Shown piece after piece: positions 10,241 through 21,260 of a stretch of 64,000 nucleotides of DNA (its first letter is position 1; every line of letters begins with the position of its first letter). The stretch comes from Achatina immaculata (lineage: Eukaryota > Mollusca > Gastropoda > Stylommatophora > Achatinidae): assembly GCA_009760885.1 (NCBI GenBank), contig WNKJ01000256.1, positions 1 through 64,000 on the forward strand. The letters are read 5' to 3'. The notes below the pieces were generated by a model. That model did not search any database, was not told where the DNA came from, and worked only from the letters and a program-made list of their open reading frames with translations. The position numbers and the translations under genes are program-made.

Positions 10241-11356
10241 TACCAAACGAATCCATCATTAATCTTCGAATGTAATTTAAAACGATCCAGACATTTCATA
10301 AATGTCACATGACGCATATATGGCATCCGAAGAACGTAGTTTATAATAGTTTTCTCTTGACCATATTACATATTTGACCTGTGTACCTCAAGGATGCCAC
10401 TTTTTCACAGTTAAATGGAGTCTCAGTTAAGTGACTTCTTTCTGTCTCAGAAATTATTAACTGGAATCACCGATTCACTGTCGATATCGCGAAGTTTCTT
10501 CAGACAACTTTACTGTCTGACAGGGCGAGAATTCTATTGGTCAATAATTTTTAGATAATTGTGACATAATAAAAGTTCAGTAAAGTTCTCATTATAATCG
10601 CGAACAAGATACTTCTATAATCGTTCTACCGGCTTTGCCAGTGAATACCGCACAGAATGTTCATCAGTAGTTCTTCAAATCAGTCACTGATGATGTGTCA
10701 ACCAGTGCGGACGCAAGTTTAGGAACTACAACAGCTCAAACCGAAAATAGTCTGTTTCGCTCTCGACACAAACTCCGTAGCCAAGACGCCAAACCGAAGC
10801 AGAACACACAAAGACCATCACGGTTTACCATTGGCCGTATAGACTTAACTAAGAACCATTAACGCTGTCTGTTACAAGTTCACAGCTCACAGTGGTGTCA
10901 TAGCACTAGGCGCAGTAGCTCGGCACACAGAACCGAACTCCATCTTGAAAACAGTGACGACACTGCTGTTCATTTGACACGTTTGTGCGTTACCTTTCGC
11001 ACCACATTCAAGCGAAAAGCCACAACAGGAAGCAAGCACTTTCAACCGGCGGTGCAGATATACACCTCAGATATCATAGCATTCGCTGCATCACTTAAGA
11101 AGGGGTGAAACTGTCAAATGCAGCCTACCACCATTACTGTACCGGAACTCTGTCCAAACTAATTCAACCATGGAAATATATTTCAAATATGTGCTGCATA
11201 TGCAACGTATGGTATGAGACTATGGCATGACTGGTAATATAAATCAAACTGTATAGGAACACTGAAGACAGAAAATGACACGGATCAGGAATGTTTGCTA
11301 TAATAAGCTGCATTATCTGGATAAGAAAATCAAGAACACGAGTTACTGTACAATAA

Positions 11357-11360
<4 letters not shown>
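10241..11360. other. Intergenic, no gene seen
   Basis: No open frame or repeat of note, and no integrase motif. This stretch may include unrecognisable remains of the gypsy-like element. Confidence 0.5.

Positions 11361-11361
<1 letters not shown>

Positions 11362-11406
<45 letters not shown>
11362..11406. repeat. (AG)n microsatellite
   Basis: About 45 bp of AG dinucleotide with one extra A. Confidence 0.95.
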
Positions 11407-11410
11407 ATGA

Positions 11411-11895
11411 ACGAACGAACGAACATACTTTATTTTCAAAGGGTTAAAAATTGGGCACGCAGGCCCGTGTAACATTCTGCCCATCATCATACAGCTTTCA
11501 CTCTGTCACAGTCATTCAGCATTTGTTAATGAGCATAATAATCATGAAGAGATAGTTAAATGATTGCATAAATAAATAATAAACCCATCTTTTGTCCATA
11601 CATTCTACACTCTGATTTATGCAACAACGTGAAATAAACTTGCATTCTTACATTCATTCAAAACTACAAAAAATTATAGAAAAGCAGTATTAAAAAAATT
11701 CAACACTCAAAGCATAGTTTAAACTACTTTAAACTATACTTACGGAGGCATATAGTCCATATCAAACAGATGTTGATAAAGTTCAAAGTAATAAGAATAA
11801 ATATTACTTATAATTTTTTACGTGAATTGGTAGGGCATTCCAAAGGTGGCCAGCTGAGTAAGAGAAGCTTTTTTTAAACATATCAAATTTTGGTT
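11411..11895 (-). mobile_element. LINE family I, 3' end with RT C-terminus
   Basis: On the minus strand, codons at about 11891-11804 read FKKSFSYSAGHLWNALPIHV, the conserved C-terminal segment of CR1/L2/jockey-type reverse transcriptases. A 3' untranslated region of about 390 bp follows and ends at about 11411 in a GTTC tetranucleotide tail. The terminal part near 11428-11540 is shared with 26766-26890 and 28440-28560. The element is strongly 5' truncated. Confidence 0.75.
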
Positions 11896-11907
11896 TTGAG
11901 AGAATAC

Positions 11908-11918
11908 AAGAGAGAGAT

Positions 11919-11949
<31 letters not shown>

Positions 11950-12035
11950 GAGAGACAGAGAGAGACACAGATAACAGAGAAAGGGAGAGAGAGAGGGAAA
12001 GGTAGAGATATAGACCTAGAGATGAGAGAGAGAAT
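11908..12035. repeat. AG/ACAG-rich low-complexity tract
   Basis: Interrupted runs of gagaga and cagacaga. It yields a spurious Leu/Ser-rich frame on the minus strand immediately upstream of the LINE I remnant. Confidence 0.85.
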
Positions 12036-12127
12036 TTATTAAATAGAGAAATAGAAAGACCATATAATTGTCTCTCCTTTCCATTTGAGCTAATGTGCAC
12101 TTAACATTCACTAATATAGTAGATAAT

Positions 12128-12133
12128 TTATTT
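12128..12133 (-). promoter_or_regulatory. Possible polyadenylation signal for GPCR 1
   Basis: AATAAA on the minus strand, 42 bp past the stop codon of the receptor. In A+T-rich sequence a chance match is easy. Confidence 0.35.
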
Positions 12134-12174
12134 TCTCACCGCTATTAAACCATGCTTTGCATTTTAAAAACTCA

Positions 12175-13293
12175 TTAAATTAGAAATAAATGCATTAAGG
12201 TGTTTCTATATTTTGTACTCATTTTTATGTAGAATAAAATATTAACACTTGAGTTGATGTTCTCCAGCAAAGTTGCGAAAGACCACATGATGTAGTAAAG
12301 ATTGTAGTATCTCCCACCATAGCCAAACTCAGGATTCACAAACGTTGCCACACACAACAATGTGGCCGGAGTGTAGCATATGATTAAAACTGTAGCGATA
12401 ATAACAATCATTATCATGGTTCTCCTATCTTTCTTAGACAAAGATTCTGACTTAACGTGGCCAACATTTGCCGATTTACGCCAGGAACTTTTTTGTCCTA
12501 ATTTCTGTACTAAGATCAATGTGAATACCACGACTGCCAGGAAGGACAGGAAGCCGAGAAAAGCATGGATCACATTCACTATGCTTTCAACGTCGTCGCT
12601 GTTACTTGTAAGAATTAAACTGAGAAGGGATTTGTTCTTGCCTGAATAGAACTTCCAGTCTATGTAGCTTGTACAGTACAAGGGAATGCCTGTTGTCCAG
12701 GTACCGACATAGAGGGATATGATCACCACTAATGTTTTTCTTGGAGTGATCATCTGCTTAATGTGCAGTGGGAAAATTATACAGAAACATCTCTCTGCCG
12801 TAATGTAGGCGGTGATTAGACACGTGATTAGAGCAAACGCTTCCCGTGGAACAGCGCCCGTGATGTACCGAACACCTGGAAATACTATGGGTATTCCTGA
12901 GTTTATAACTAGCGGGTTAACACAGGTGATATACCACTGCTGTAAGAGAAGGCCACTAAGATCAGAGACGGCTATGGCGAAGAAACTAATGTTAATAGTT
13001 GTGTTAAGTCCTTGCTTGTAAAAAACAACCAAGTTGATAACGTTAGCCATTATTCCGAGCAGGCTAACGATACCACATAAAATGACATAAACTAATATGG
13101 TAAATATCTGTAATTGACTTCCGCTGACGATATTCGTTTCTTTATTATGCTGTGCCAATAAGGATAAATTAACTTTGGCTCCAACCATTTTTACCATCAG
13201 TTCAAGAAGCGAGGAATGCTGCCTTAATCTTTTGTTCCTACTGATAAAACGTAGTCCATACTTTATTTTGTTCCACGTCAGTTTTTCATTCAA
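12175..13293 (-). CDS. Rhodopsin-like G protein-coupled receptor 1 (orphan, gastropod chemoreceptor-like)
   Basis: Single-exon seven-transmembrane receptor of 372 codons, acting at the cell surface; the ligand is unknown. Approximate segments are TM1 62-90, TM2 97-121, TM3 144-172, TM4 187-206, TM5 237-263, TM6 291-317 and TM7 329-357. Class A hallmarks are modified: ERC (167-169) for DRY, CYTP (306-309) for CWxP, and NSSVNILFY (347-355) for NPxxY. No Cys stands about 25 residues before the ERC arginine, so the usual TM3-ECL2 disulphide may be absent. The paralogue at 60709-61734 has 341 residues with about 30 before TM1. Starting here at Met33 (13197) gives 340, so Met33 or Met36 may be the true start and the first 32 codons 5' leader. 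It is about 50-60 percent identical by eye to the other two loci. Family membership is secure; a chemosensory role is inference. Confidence 0.9.
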   Translation of the reverse strand: MNEKLTWNKIKYGLRFISRNKRLRQHSSLLELMVKMVGAKVNLSLLAQHNKETNIVSGSQLQIFTILVYVILCGIVSLLGIMANVINLVVFYKQGLNTTINISFFAIAVSDLSGLLLQQWYITCVNPLVINSGIPIVFPGVRYITGAVPREAFALITCLITAYITAERCFCIIFPLHIKQMITPRKTLVVIISLYVGTWTTGIPLYCTSYIDWKFYSGKNKSLLSLILTSNSDDVESIVNVIHAFLGFLSFLAVVVFTLILVQKLGQKSSWRKSANVGHVKSESLSKKDRRTMIMIVIIATVLIICYTPATLLCVATFVNPEFGYGGRYYNLYYIMWSFATLLENINSSVNILFYIKMSTKYRNTLMHLFLI

Positions 13294-13878
13294 TGGTGTT
13301 CATGCTTGGGCTGTTCATAAAATATAAGAACTGAGATGAAACTCAGCTTGATTTTATAAAGTGTCATTCTTACTGAATGCAGTTTGAATCATTGCAGATA
13401 TCAAACAGTAACACCAGAAGAAACTGAAGCACATCAGTCGCAGTTCGTGAGAGAATGAAAACTGTTGGTAATTACAGCAACCAGGCAGATATACATAAAT
13501 ATGCTTTTAGGGGTCTGTAGGTCCAATATTAGCGATCAGTATTATCTTTCACAGAATGCTTATTTTATTAACAATTATTAATTTTGTAATACATTTCTGA
13601 AAAAAATAAGCGGCTCTACAATAGTAGACACAAAATTACTGAAATATTACAAAATAAATCTGACAGTAATTTAAAAAAAAACAAGCGAAGTTAATAGTAA
13701 TCTGAACCTTATGTTAATATGAAACATGCTATTTCATTATTTTCTATTATTATCTGACGTCTTTTATTATTTTTACCTCCTCTGCTGTTTGTCACATACT
13801 TTCTTTTGATAATGAGTGCTGTTTCTTCATGTAACCCTCTTGTATTGTAAGTGTTATTCCTCCTATGGCATTACTTTT
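13294..13878. other. Region upstream of GPCR 1, no gene seen
   Basis: A+T-rich sequence in which the receptor promoter would lie. I recognise no core promoter motif. Confidence 0.4.
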
Positions 13879-14235
13879 TCATATATCCGTTTTTCTGTGA
13901 CTGGTCTTACATTTCGTTGAGTTTTTATTTTCCTTTCTTTCCCTCAAACAAGATAATATATCTTCTGTTATCTGCCTCTGCTTCATGTTGATGTTCCTTC
14001 TTGGCAAGTTGTTCTTTGTATATTGCATACTTTGTGTTAGGCACTGCCATTGTACATGAGATCTCACTTGTAAAGTTTCTCTTCTGTATTGTTCTATTCT
14101 CTCGTTTAACAGAGATTCATATTTGTTTTTCATCTCCACTAAATATTTCTCGTACAAATCTTGTTGCTTCAGGTCATTTGTGTCAGCCAGTTGGATTTTA
14201 ATTTTTGTGGCAGGTTTGGACTTCAGCTACACTTT
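13879..14235 (-). pseudogene. LINE family D, segment just after the endonuclease
   Basis: The minus frame runs SKPATKIKIQLADTNDLKQQ, then KYLVEMKNKYESLLNERIEQ, ending at 13879. The style (charged, helical, straight after an IKV-LKS sequence) is that of the linker between endonuclease and RT in LINE ORF2 proteins. It is colinear with the endonuclease remnant at 14967-15500 but separated from it by the 33-bp minisatellite. The RT is missing: the frame ends at a stop and nothing LINE-like follows down to 13300. Confidence 0.6.
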
Positions 14236-14966
14236 AATTTAAGTCACCACAAGATCTGAGTTAATATCTGTCACCACAGGGCTATAGTCTGAGTTAATAT
14301 CTGTCACCACAGGTGTACGCTCTGAGTTAATATCTCTCACCACAGGCCTATGGTTTGAGTTAAGATAGTAACCACAGGGGTATGGTCTGAGTTAACATCT
14401 GTCACCACAGGTTTATGGTCTGAGTTAAGATATGTAACCACAGGGGTATGGTCTGAGTTAAGATATGCAACCACAGGGGTATGGTCTGAGTTAACATCTG
14501 TGACCACAGGGGTATGATCTGAGTTAATATCTGCCACCACCGGGGTTATGCTCTGAATTAATATATGTCACCACAGGGTTATTGTCTGAGGTATTTATGT
14601 CAAAACAGGTTTATGATCTGAGTTAATATGTCACCACAGGGTCATGATCTGAGATAATATATGCCATCACAGGTTTATGATCTGAGTTAATATGTCACCA
14701 CAGGGTTGTGGTCTGAGTTAATATATGTCATCACAGGTTTATGATCTGAGTTAATAACTGTCATCACAGGGTTATGGTCTGAGATAATCAATGTCACCAC
14801 AGGGTTATTATCTCAGTTAATATCTGTAACAACATTGCTATGGTCTGAGTTAATATTTGTCACTATAGGGTTACCATTTGAGTTAATATCTGCCACCACA
14901 GGATTATGACCTGGGTTAATATCTGATACCACAAGGTTAGGGTCAGTGTTAATATCTGCCCCTGGG
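14236..14966 (-). repeat. 33-bp minisatellite derived from LINE endonuclease SDH motif, about 22 copies
   Basis: On the minus strand the unit of 11 codons reads mostly DINSDHTPVVT or DINSDHNPVVT. The first unit (about 14966-14930) reads PGADINTDPNLVVSDI and the last (about 14270-14235) DINSDLVVT, followed by IKV-LKSKPATKIK. Together these frame the usual end of a LINE endonuclease, RGADxNSDHNLVxxxIKLKLK, as seen at 45430-45485 in LINE A. The repeat is therefore an in-frame tandem expansion of the catalytic SDH segment inside a LINE copy. Individual units carry stops and indels, so it is not translated now. Confidence 0.85.
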
Positions 14967-15500
14967 TATGTCTTTACTTAATTTACACTCTTCTGATACC
15001 TGTTCTTTATCGTGATATCATTCTGGTTTCGTTTTTCTGTTTCAAGGGCTTTTCCATGTAAATAATTCCCCGTATGTTGTTGAAAAAGTATGCTACATAT
15101 TACTAAGTGATTCTCTTCACAGAACTGTATGAGCCCCTCTCCTCTTTCCTATATCATATCTGCCTGTTATGTTTGAACATGTTCCTTCTCCTACTATGGC
15201 ATTTATATCCCATAATTATTAGTACATCAGTTGGTTCGACACTCTTTAGCATTCTTTTTAGATCTTCATAGTATTCCTCGATGATATCTTCAGGTAAACT
15301 TGTGTTGGTGTATATGTTCGACATATTGCTAGGTCTTTGCCAGAGCTTTGCTCTGATGTTTATATTATCATCATTCTGTTGTTGAATGCACCGTATCTGT
15401 TTACAAACTTCCTAACTTCATGGTTGATTAAAACCCAAGGCCATTTCTATGCCCTTCTCCACCTGAATATAACAATGTGTAACTGTATTTTTTAATGTAT
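14967..15500 (-). pseudogene. LINE family D apurinic-type endonuclease fragment
   Basis: On the minus strand a frame reads HCYIQVEKGIEMALGFNQP, a decayed segment, then NIYTNTSLPEDIIEEYYEDL and VEPTDVLIIMG at about 15330-15190. These match the central endonuclease region that usually continues as GDFNA. The motif itself is altered to GYKCH. This endonuclease nicks target DNA during LINE insertion. Stops and frame changes show a dead copy. Confidence 0.65.
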
Positions 15501-16991
15501 CCTGTGTCTATCTACCTGGTTTCTGACACTCCCAATATTTCCAGTTTCATATCTTCCACATGTGTAAACACATACTGACATTATTAGACTGATTACGAAT
15601 TCGAGTTCAATTTCAGTGCATAAACATCTCTGCTTATTTCTTCTCGCTTTCTTCCATTTCTCACAATGAAAATTCACGAGTTTGTTGTAGATTTCCGGAT
15701 TGTAATCATTTCGATAGTGGTACTTGTACATTCACTAGTTCTTCTGTCCTCTTTTCACTAAGTTCTGTCTACTTCTATCACTTCCATCTGATTTTCTTCC
15801 TAGTTCTTCTGTACTTGTGATAGTGCAGTGTTCTCAGAAAAAAAAATGTTTCCTTTTGTGTGTCACAGAAACTATTTCTCTCTTCAAAACTGCCAACCAT
15901 CTCAACCCTAGGATGTTATTCGTGAATCTGGTTCCATCTGGACTTCTTTGGCCAATAAATATTTAGGACTGCACCAAAGTGACGATAATATTCCTACGCG
16001 CTTTACCTCACTATGTTTCACATATGATATCTGGATCATGTCACTAAGCTAATCTTAATTTGGTTATTCTCCTTATAAACAAGAGCACTTATGGCTAAAT
16101 CAACAAGTATTCATATTCTCCAGCATTTTATACGTTGTTGATTAACTCTTTAATTTCAAACAACACTAGCAGTATTTGTATATGTTTGTACACGTATGGG
16201 AGTAAACGCTCATAGTGATATTTAGTCAACGTCGAAATAAAGTGAAAAAGTTCCATATTTCTATCCCAAACTTTTTCTTTTAAATTATACACTAACTTCC
16301 ACTTCTTTTCTACCAAAATCTCTCATAAAAATGTATTCTGGCAGAGCATAGAAAATAATTCAGGAGTAGAAAAAAAAATTACATTTTCAAGGAAGTCTAA
16401 AATTTCAACATTTTTTTTTATATGTCTGTTCTATAAGAAAAGAATATGACTCGAAAGGAAATTTGAAATATATTTTAATTTGCTAAAAGAGAAACGGTGA
16501 CTAAAGCTTCCAGAAAAAAAGACACATGTAAACTGTTTATATAACAAAATAAATACGCCAATCAAGTATTTTCATTTGAGCACGTAATTATACGAGTAAT
16601 AAAAACAAAAATCAAATGAAATTGGACATATAAGAAATGCTCTTATCGTGTGAAATAATCTCATTAATAGGGATATTTAAGAATTGCGTGTTCAGACGTG
16701 CTATGTAAACAGAGGAAGTTTTAAGATTACATAGATGAAAGTGCTAATTATTTGTAACGTTTAAATGTATATGCACGGAGATATGTTAATATATATATAT
16801 ATGATTGGAATACATTTTTCTGATTAGTGCTATAACATTTTTGACGTCTCAGGCCATATTTTTTTCTTTCTAAATTGTTTTGACATGGTAATGCTTTACA
16901 TTAATTTTGAGCATAAACAACATTTACGATTACATTCGTCACAGTATCTGATGCACGCAGTGGAACTAGTCAAAGGAGATTACGCACACAA
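15501..16991. other. Intergenic; contains a short paralogous tract near 16285-16360
   Basis: No gene seen. The segment tctggcagagcat and its surroundings at about 16290-16360 resemble 63870-63940 and, more weakly, 49160-49230. It probably marks the distal end of the GPCR repeat unit for receptor 1. Confidence 0.5.
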
Positions 16992-17668
16992 TTGCTCGAA
17001 TTAGGCATCACTTACTGAAGGAGGAAATGCCAAGATCGTTGAAATATAGCTGGGAAATTAGTGAACATTTGCAACAATTTCAAATGTCAATGATTTGTCT
17101 CCCTCTCAGAAATAGGTTTTCAAATATTGAAAATGACTTTACTCATCCACAGATTGCTCTGCTTTTAAGATCCCCGAATCCATCTTCAGCTCCGGGATTA
17201 TGTCTTTCATGCATGACTTACATCTTGTTTTGTGACATAATAGTGTATGTTACGGGATGCTGGTAAAATATTTTAAACATACACAAGAATATCTTGTTTT
17301 TTCTCTGTGGATCTCAGGTAAGGGGATCAATAATAGATATGATATAGAGGACACGTTATTTGTTGCGTGCAAGTCTACTTACTCGTGCAATGTTATCTTC
17401 AGTGCACACACGAATAATGATTACGAAATAACAATAAGCGTCGACATCAGGTAACAATAGGGTCTATTGTAGGATTATGTTATCGTAACATTTTGTAATT
17501 ATAGGTGTAACTTCGTTTTCTTCTTCTTTGTCTTCTTCCTGGATCATTCTCAGATGCCTCTCACTTACATACTTCTGACTGCATCTTGTTTATATCTCAT
17601 AGAGCTCTCTTTGGACTGATACATGTGTAATAGAATAGGACAGGTAATTGGGCTGAATAGGAATAAAA
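16992..17668. repeat. 677-bp tandem duplication, copy 1
   Basis: From attgctcgaattaggcatca to ataggaataaaa. Reading both copies line by line I found no difference. Short open frames (17027-17266 and 17257-17454) are duplicated with it, but I do not recognise them. Confidence 0.95.
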
Positions 17669-18345
17669 TTGCTCGAATTAGGCATCACTTACTGAAGGAG
17701 GAAATGCCAAGATCGTTGAAATATAGCTGGGAAATTAGTGAACATTTGCAACAATTTCAAATGTCAATGATTTGTCTCCCTCTCAGAAATAGGTTTTCAA
17801 ATATTGAAAATGACTTTACTCATCCACAGATTGCTCTGCTTTTAAGATCCCCGAATCCATCTTCAGCTCCGGGATTATGTCTTTCATGCATGACTTACAT
17901 CTTGTTTTGTGACATAATAGTGTATGTTACGGGATGCTGGTAAAATATTTTAAACATACACAAGAATATCTTGTTTTTTCTCTGTGGATCTCAGGTAAGG
18001 GGATCAATAATAGATATGATATAGAGGACACGTTATTTGTTGCGTGCAAGTCTACTTACTCGTGCAATGTTATCTTCAGTGCACACACGAATAATGATTA
18101 CGAAATAACAATAAGCGTCGACATCAGGTAACAATAGGGTCTATTGTAGGATTATGTTATCGTAACATTTTGTAATTATAGGTGTAACTTCGTTTTCTTC
18201 TTCTTTGTCTTCTTCCTGGATCATTCTCAGATGCCTCTCACTTACATACTTCTGACTGCATCTTGTTTATATCTCATAGAGCTCTCTTTGGACTGATACA
18301 TGTGTAATAGAATAGGACAGGTAATTGGGCTGAATAGGAATAAAA
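17669..18345. repeat. 677-bp tandem duplication, copy 2
   Basis: Apparently identical to 16992-17668 and directly adjacent. It is either a very recent duplication or an assembly artefact. Confidence 0.95.
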
Positions 18346-19351
18346 TAGTAGTCTCCCCTATAGAGAGTTAATCTTGGATATTTATAGGAAAATCCGTTGT
18401 AGACTCGCACGTGACTACACTCATAGTTAGAGAAGAGACTCACAGAAAATAGGCGGACGAAAAGATTAACGGTTGAGACGGGCAAGCGAAGAAGGTTTCA
18501 GAAATGTAGACACGTTTTTCTTCAGAGCCAGTATTTTAGTTGGGCTTCTAAATAGTAGAATGTAGATTGTAGACTGTCCTTTTTAGGAATGCCTAGTATG
18601 GGTTAAATTTGTCCTTTTTAGGACAGTTTCATCTGAATTCAGTTTTTGAGAGAGCATGTGGTATTATCTGTTGTAAGAAGCGTACATGTCCTTCAACATC
18701 TTGCCCTGTGAGAGGTCGTCCCATGGCGAACTCAAGTAGCCTGGAGAATATTTCATGTATTTGTGAATTCTATCAGTCTTTTCACGCCGCGTTCCTTTTG
18801 GCAACATCCACCAACAAATGTGGATTCATCAATAAATCTGTTCTGTTGTAACGTCCTGAGTTAGGTGATTATTGACTTATGTTTTGTGTCACAACTGTGG
18901 AGTTGGAATGATCAGTTAATTTTGTTCATATAGTTCACAAGTCGTGTATGAACTGTGTTTAGTGATCATGGATAGATTAATGTTGCACAGAGCATATCAA
19001 TGTAACGAAGTGAGGCAAGCGTTATAACTTCACGATATCATGGCAGTTCCTTAAATGATCAAGGCACCCTACAGCCATCAGCATGAAGAATATCACGTTT
19101 AAAGTGCTACTGTAATGTTTGCCACAGAGAGATTGCCCCTTCCTGGAAAGCTAGTCTGTGAGCGTGTAGTAAACAGACAACGAAGATAGACGACGAAAGA
19201 GATGGAGCTCAACTGTTTTGAAAGAGTGAAAATCTCGACTGCATGTTGTTAGTACACCAGATAGTATAGGTGATATAAATAAAGAAAGTACAACACTCTG
19301 AGAAATCACCAAGAGAGAATAGTATGTTAGCAAACAACAGATCAAGTCAAA
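18346..19351. other. Intergenic, no gene seen
   Basis: A short repeated phrase gtcctttttagga occurs near 18575 and 18611. The minus strand near 18790-18840 reads FIDESTFVGG, vaguely like a transposase segment, but too little supports it. Confidence 0.4.
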
Positions 19352-19814
19352 AGTCTCCTTACATTGTTAACTGGCCGTGCACAATAAAAGAAATCTTCTT
19401 TACATTGTTAACTGGCCGTGCATACTAAAAGAAATCTTCTTTACATTGTTAACTGGCCGTGCACACTAAAAGAAATCTTCTTTACATTGTTAACTGGCCG
19501 TGCGCACTAAAAGAAATCTTATTTACATTTTTAACTGGCCGTGCACACTAAAAGGAGTCTTCTTTACATTGTTAACTGGCCGTGCGCAGTAAAAGAAATC
19601 TTCTTTACATTTTTAACTAGCCGTACGCATTAAAAGAAATCTTCTTTACATTTTTAACTGGCCGTGCAGACTAAAAGAAATCTTATTTACATTTTTAACT
19701 GGCCGTGCATACTAAAAGAATCTTCTTTACATTGTTAACTGGCCGTGTACACTAAAAGAAATCTTCTTTACATTGTTAACTGGCCGTGCACACTAAAAGA
19801 AATCTTCTTTACAT
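19352..19814. repeat. 41-bp minisatellite, about 11 copies
   Basis: Unit ttctttacattgttaactgg plus ccgtgcacactaaaagaaatc, with small substitutions. Confidence 0.95.
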
Positions 19815-20047
19815 GCGTTGGTTTCGTCTGTTGTCTCATATTTTGTGGCGCTCTTTGTAGAATATGTTCTCTGGTAATCCTGCACATGTCTGCCGGGCAG
19901 ATATTGTCTAACAGACAATACTTCATTATGTTGTGATCTGTGCGTACCTGGAAAATAATTACTTGCTCTTCTATACTGAACGATTAGAAGCATCATCTTC
20001 TTGATCTCAAGTGTTTATTCTTGTATGTTATTTATGTTATTGAGTTG

Positions 20048-20998
20048 GCCTTCTCATCTATCATCTTACATACTTCCGGTGCCGCTAAACGACACATAGT
20101 GAAGTTCGCCAAGATTTCCTGTATTCAGCGAGTTTTTCAGTCTCATCAAGTGATGTTATGCCAACTAAACTATCCTCTCTTAACAACGTCCTCTTTAGAG
20201 TGGTCGACCTCTTTTTTCTTCAGCCTGTTGTGTTCCATTTGATAGATTGTTTGGAGATCCCCTGATTGTTTCTTCTCATTCCATGACCAACGTATGTCCA
20301 TCTTTTTTCTGATCAACCATGAGACAGGTTGTTGTTTGCTCATCTGTCTTATCTTTGTGTTGTTTTGAATTCGTTCCACTTAATACCAAGTATTTTCGTT
20401 AGGCATTTGTTTTCGAAAGAGTCTAATTTCGTGTCTATTTCTTTAGTTGTTTTCCAAATTTCACATACATAAACGAGAGTGGATATTACATTTGAATTGA
20501 ATAATGTTAACTTGGATTTTGTGCTTATACTTTTGAATGCCATATGTTCTCAAGATTCTTGAAGATCAATGCTGCTTTTGCAAGTCGAATTCTAACATCC
20601 TTTCTGGTGTCACCATCCTAGTCTATGTAGCTGCCGAGATATGCAGAATGGTTGACTTCTTCAACAGCTGTTCCTTCTACTTATATTTGTCCTTCGTGGT
20701 TAATGAGAAGTTTCATTATTTTTGTTTTATCCTTGTTAATTTCAAGTCATATTTTATTAGCCATTGAAGATAGGATATCTGTTTTTTCTTGCATTGAATC
20801 CACGTTGTCACTGATAAGAGTTATGTCATCTGCAACATCAAGATTTTCCAGTTGGGTCTCTTGCACCCAGTCAATGCCCGTTTTACCTGTGCAGCATTTA
20901 TTTCATTATGAAGTCTATGGCAGTTCCAAAAATCTTTTTTTTTTACGCCTGTTATAATCTGGAAGCATCCACTCATTCCTTCTTCTGTGTTGACTGCA
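20048..20998 (-). mobile_element. LINE family A, RT part to 3' end, degenerate
   Basis: Reading the minus strand from 20998, the segment codes NTEEGMSEW, then around 20860-20800 the region that carries FADD in the copy at 2826-3668. The C-terminal YVCEIWKTTKEIDTKLDSFE follows near 20470, and finally the 3' terminus (cgtttagcggcaccgg) near 20080. The order matches LINE A at 45175-47640. Several stops and indels are present, and the element is 5' truncated inside RT. Plus-strand frames here are its mirror image. Confidence 0.85.
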
Positions 20999-21029
20999 TA
21001 AACATATCATCTTATACTGGTATTTATAT

Positions 21030-21260
21030 AGCGTAATCTGTTATCTTTCTTTGCTAGGATGTCTGCTGCTTCATTCCCAGTAATGTAGCAATGATGTGGC
21101 ACCCGTACATGTGCCCTTGAGAAGAGGGTAAATATCTGCTAGATTACTGTTCTCAGGTCGCTGAGCTTTTCTTCTTCAGTAACACTGTGGTGCGGACATA
21201 TGGGGTGACTGTTGGCACTGCGTCAGTGAGGAACTCCCAGCTCTTTTAGCACTTCTCTTT
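21030..21260 (-). pseudogene. RNase H-like remnant of a LINE (family J)
   Basis: The minus strand reads SVTEEEKLSDLRTVI, a stop, QIFTLFSRAHVRVPHHCYIT, then GNEAADILAKK at about 21105-21050. The HxxITGNEAAD pattern with its His and Asp is the C-terminal active-site region of the RNase H domain found in I-clade-type LINEs. Only this tail survives, with at least one stop. Confidence 0.6.

Noticed and set aside
18630..18840. Possible transposase remnant (FIDESTF on minus strand)
   Set aside because: One short phrase without terminal repeats or further motifs.
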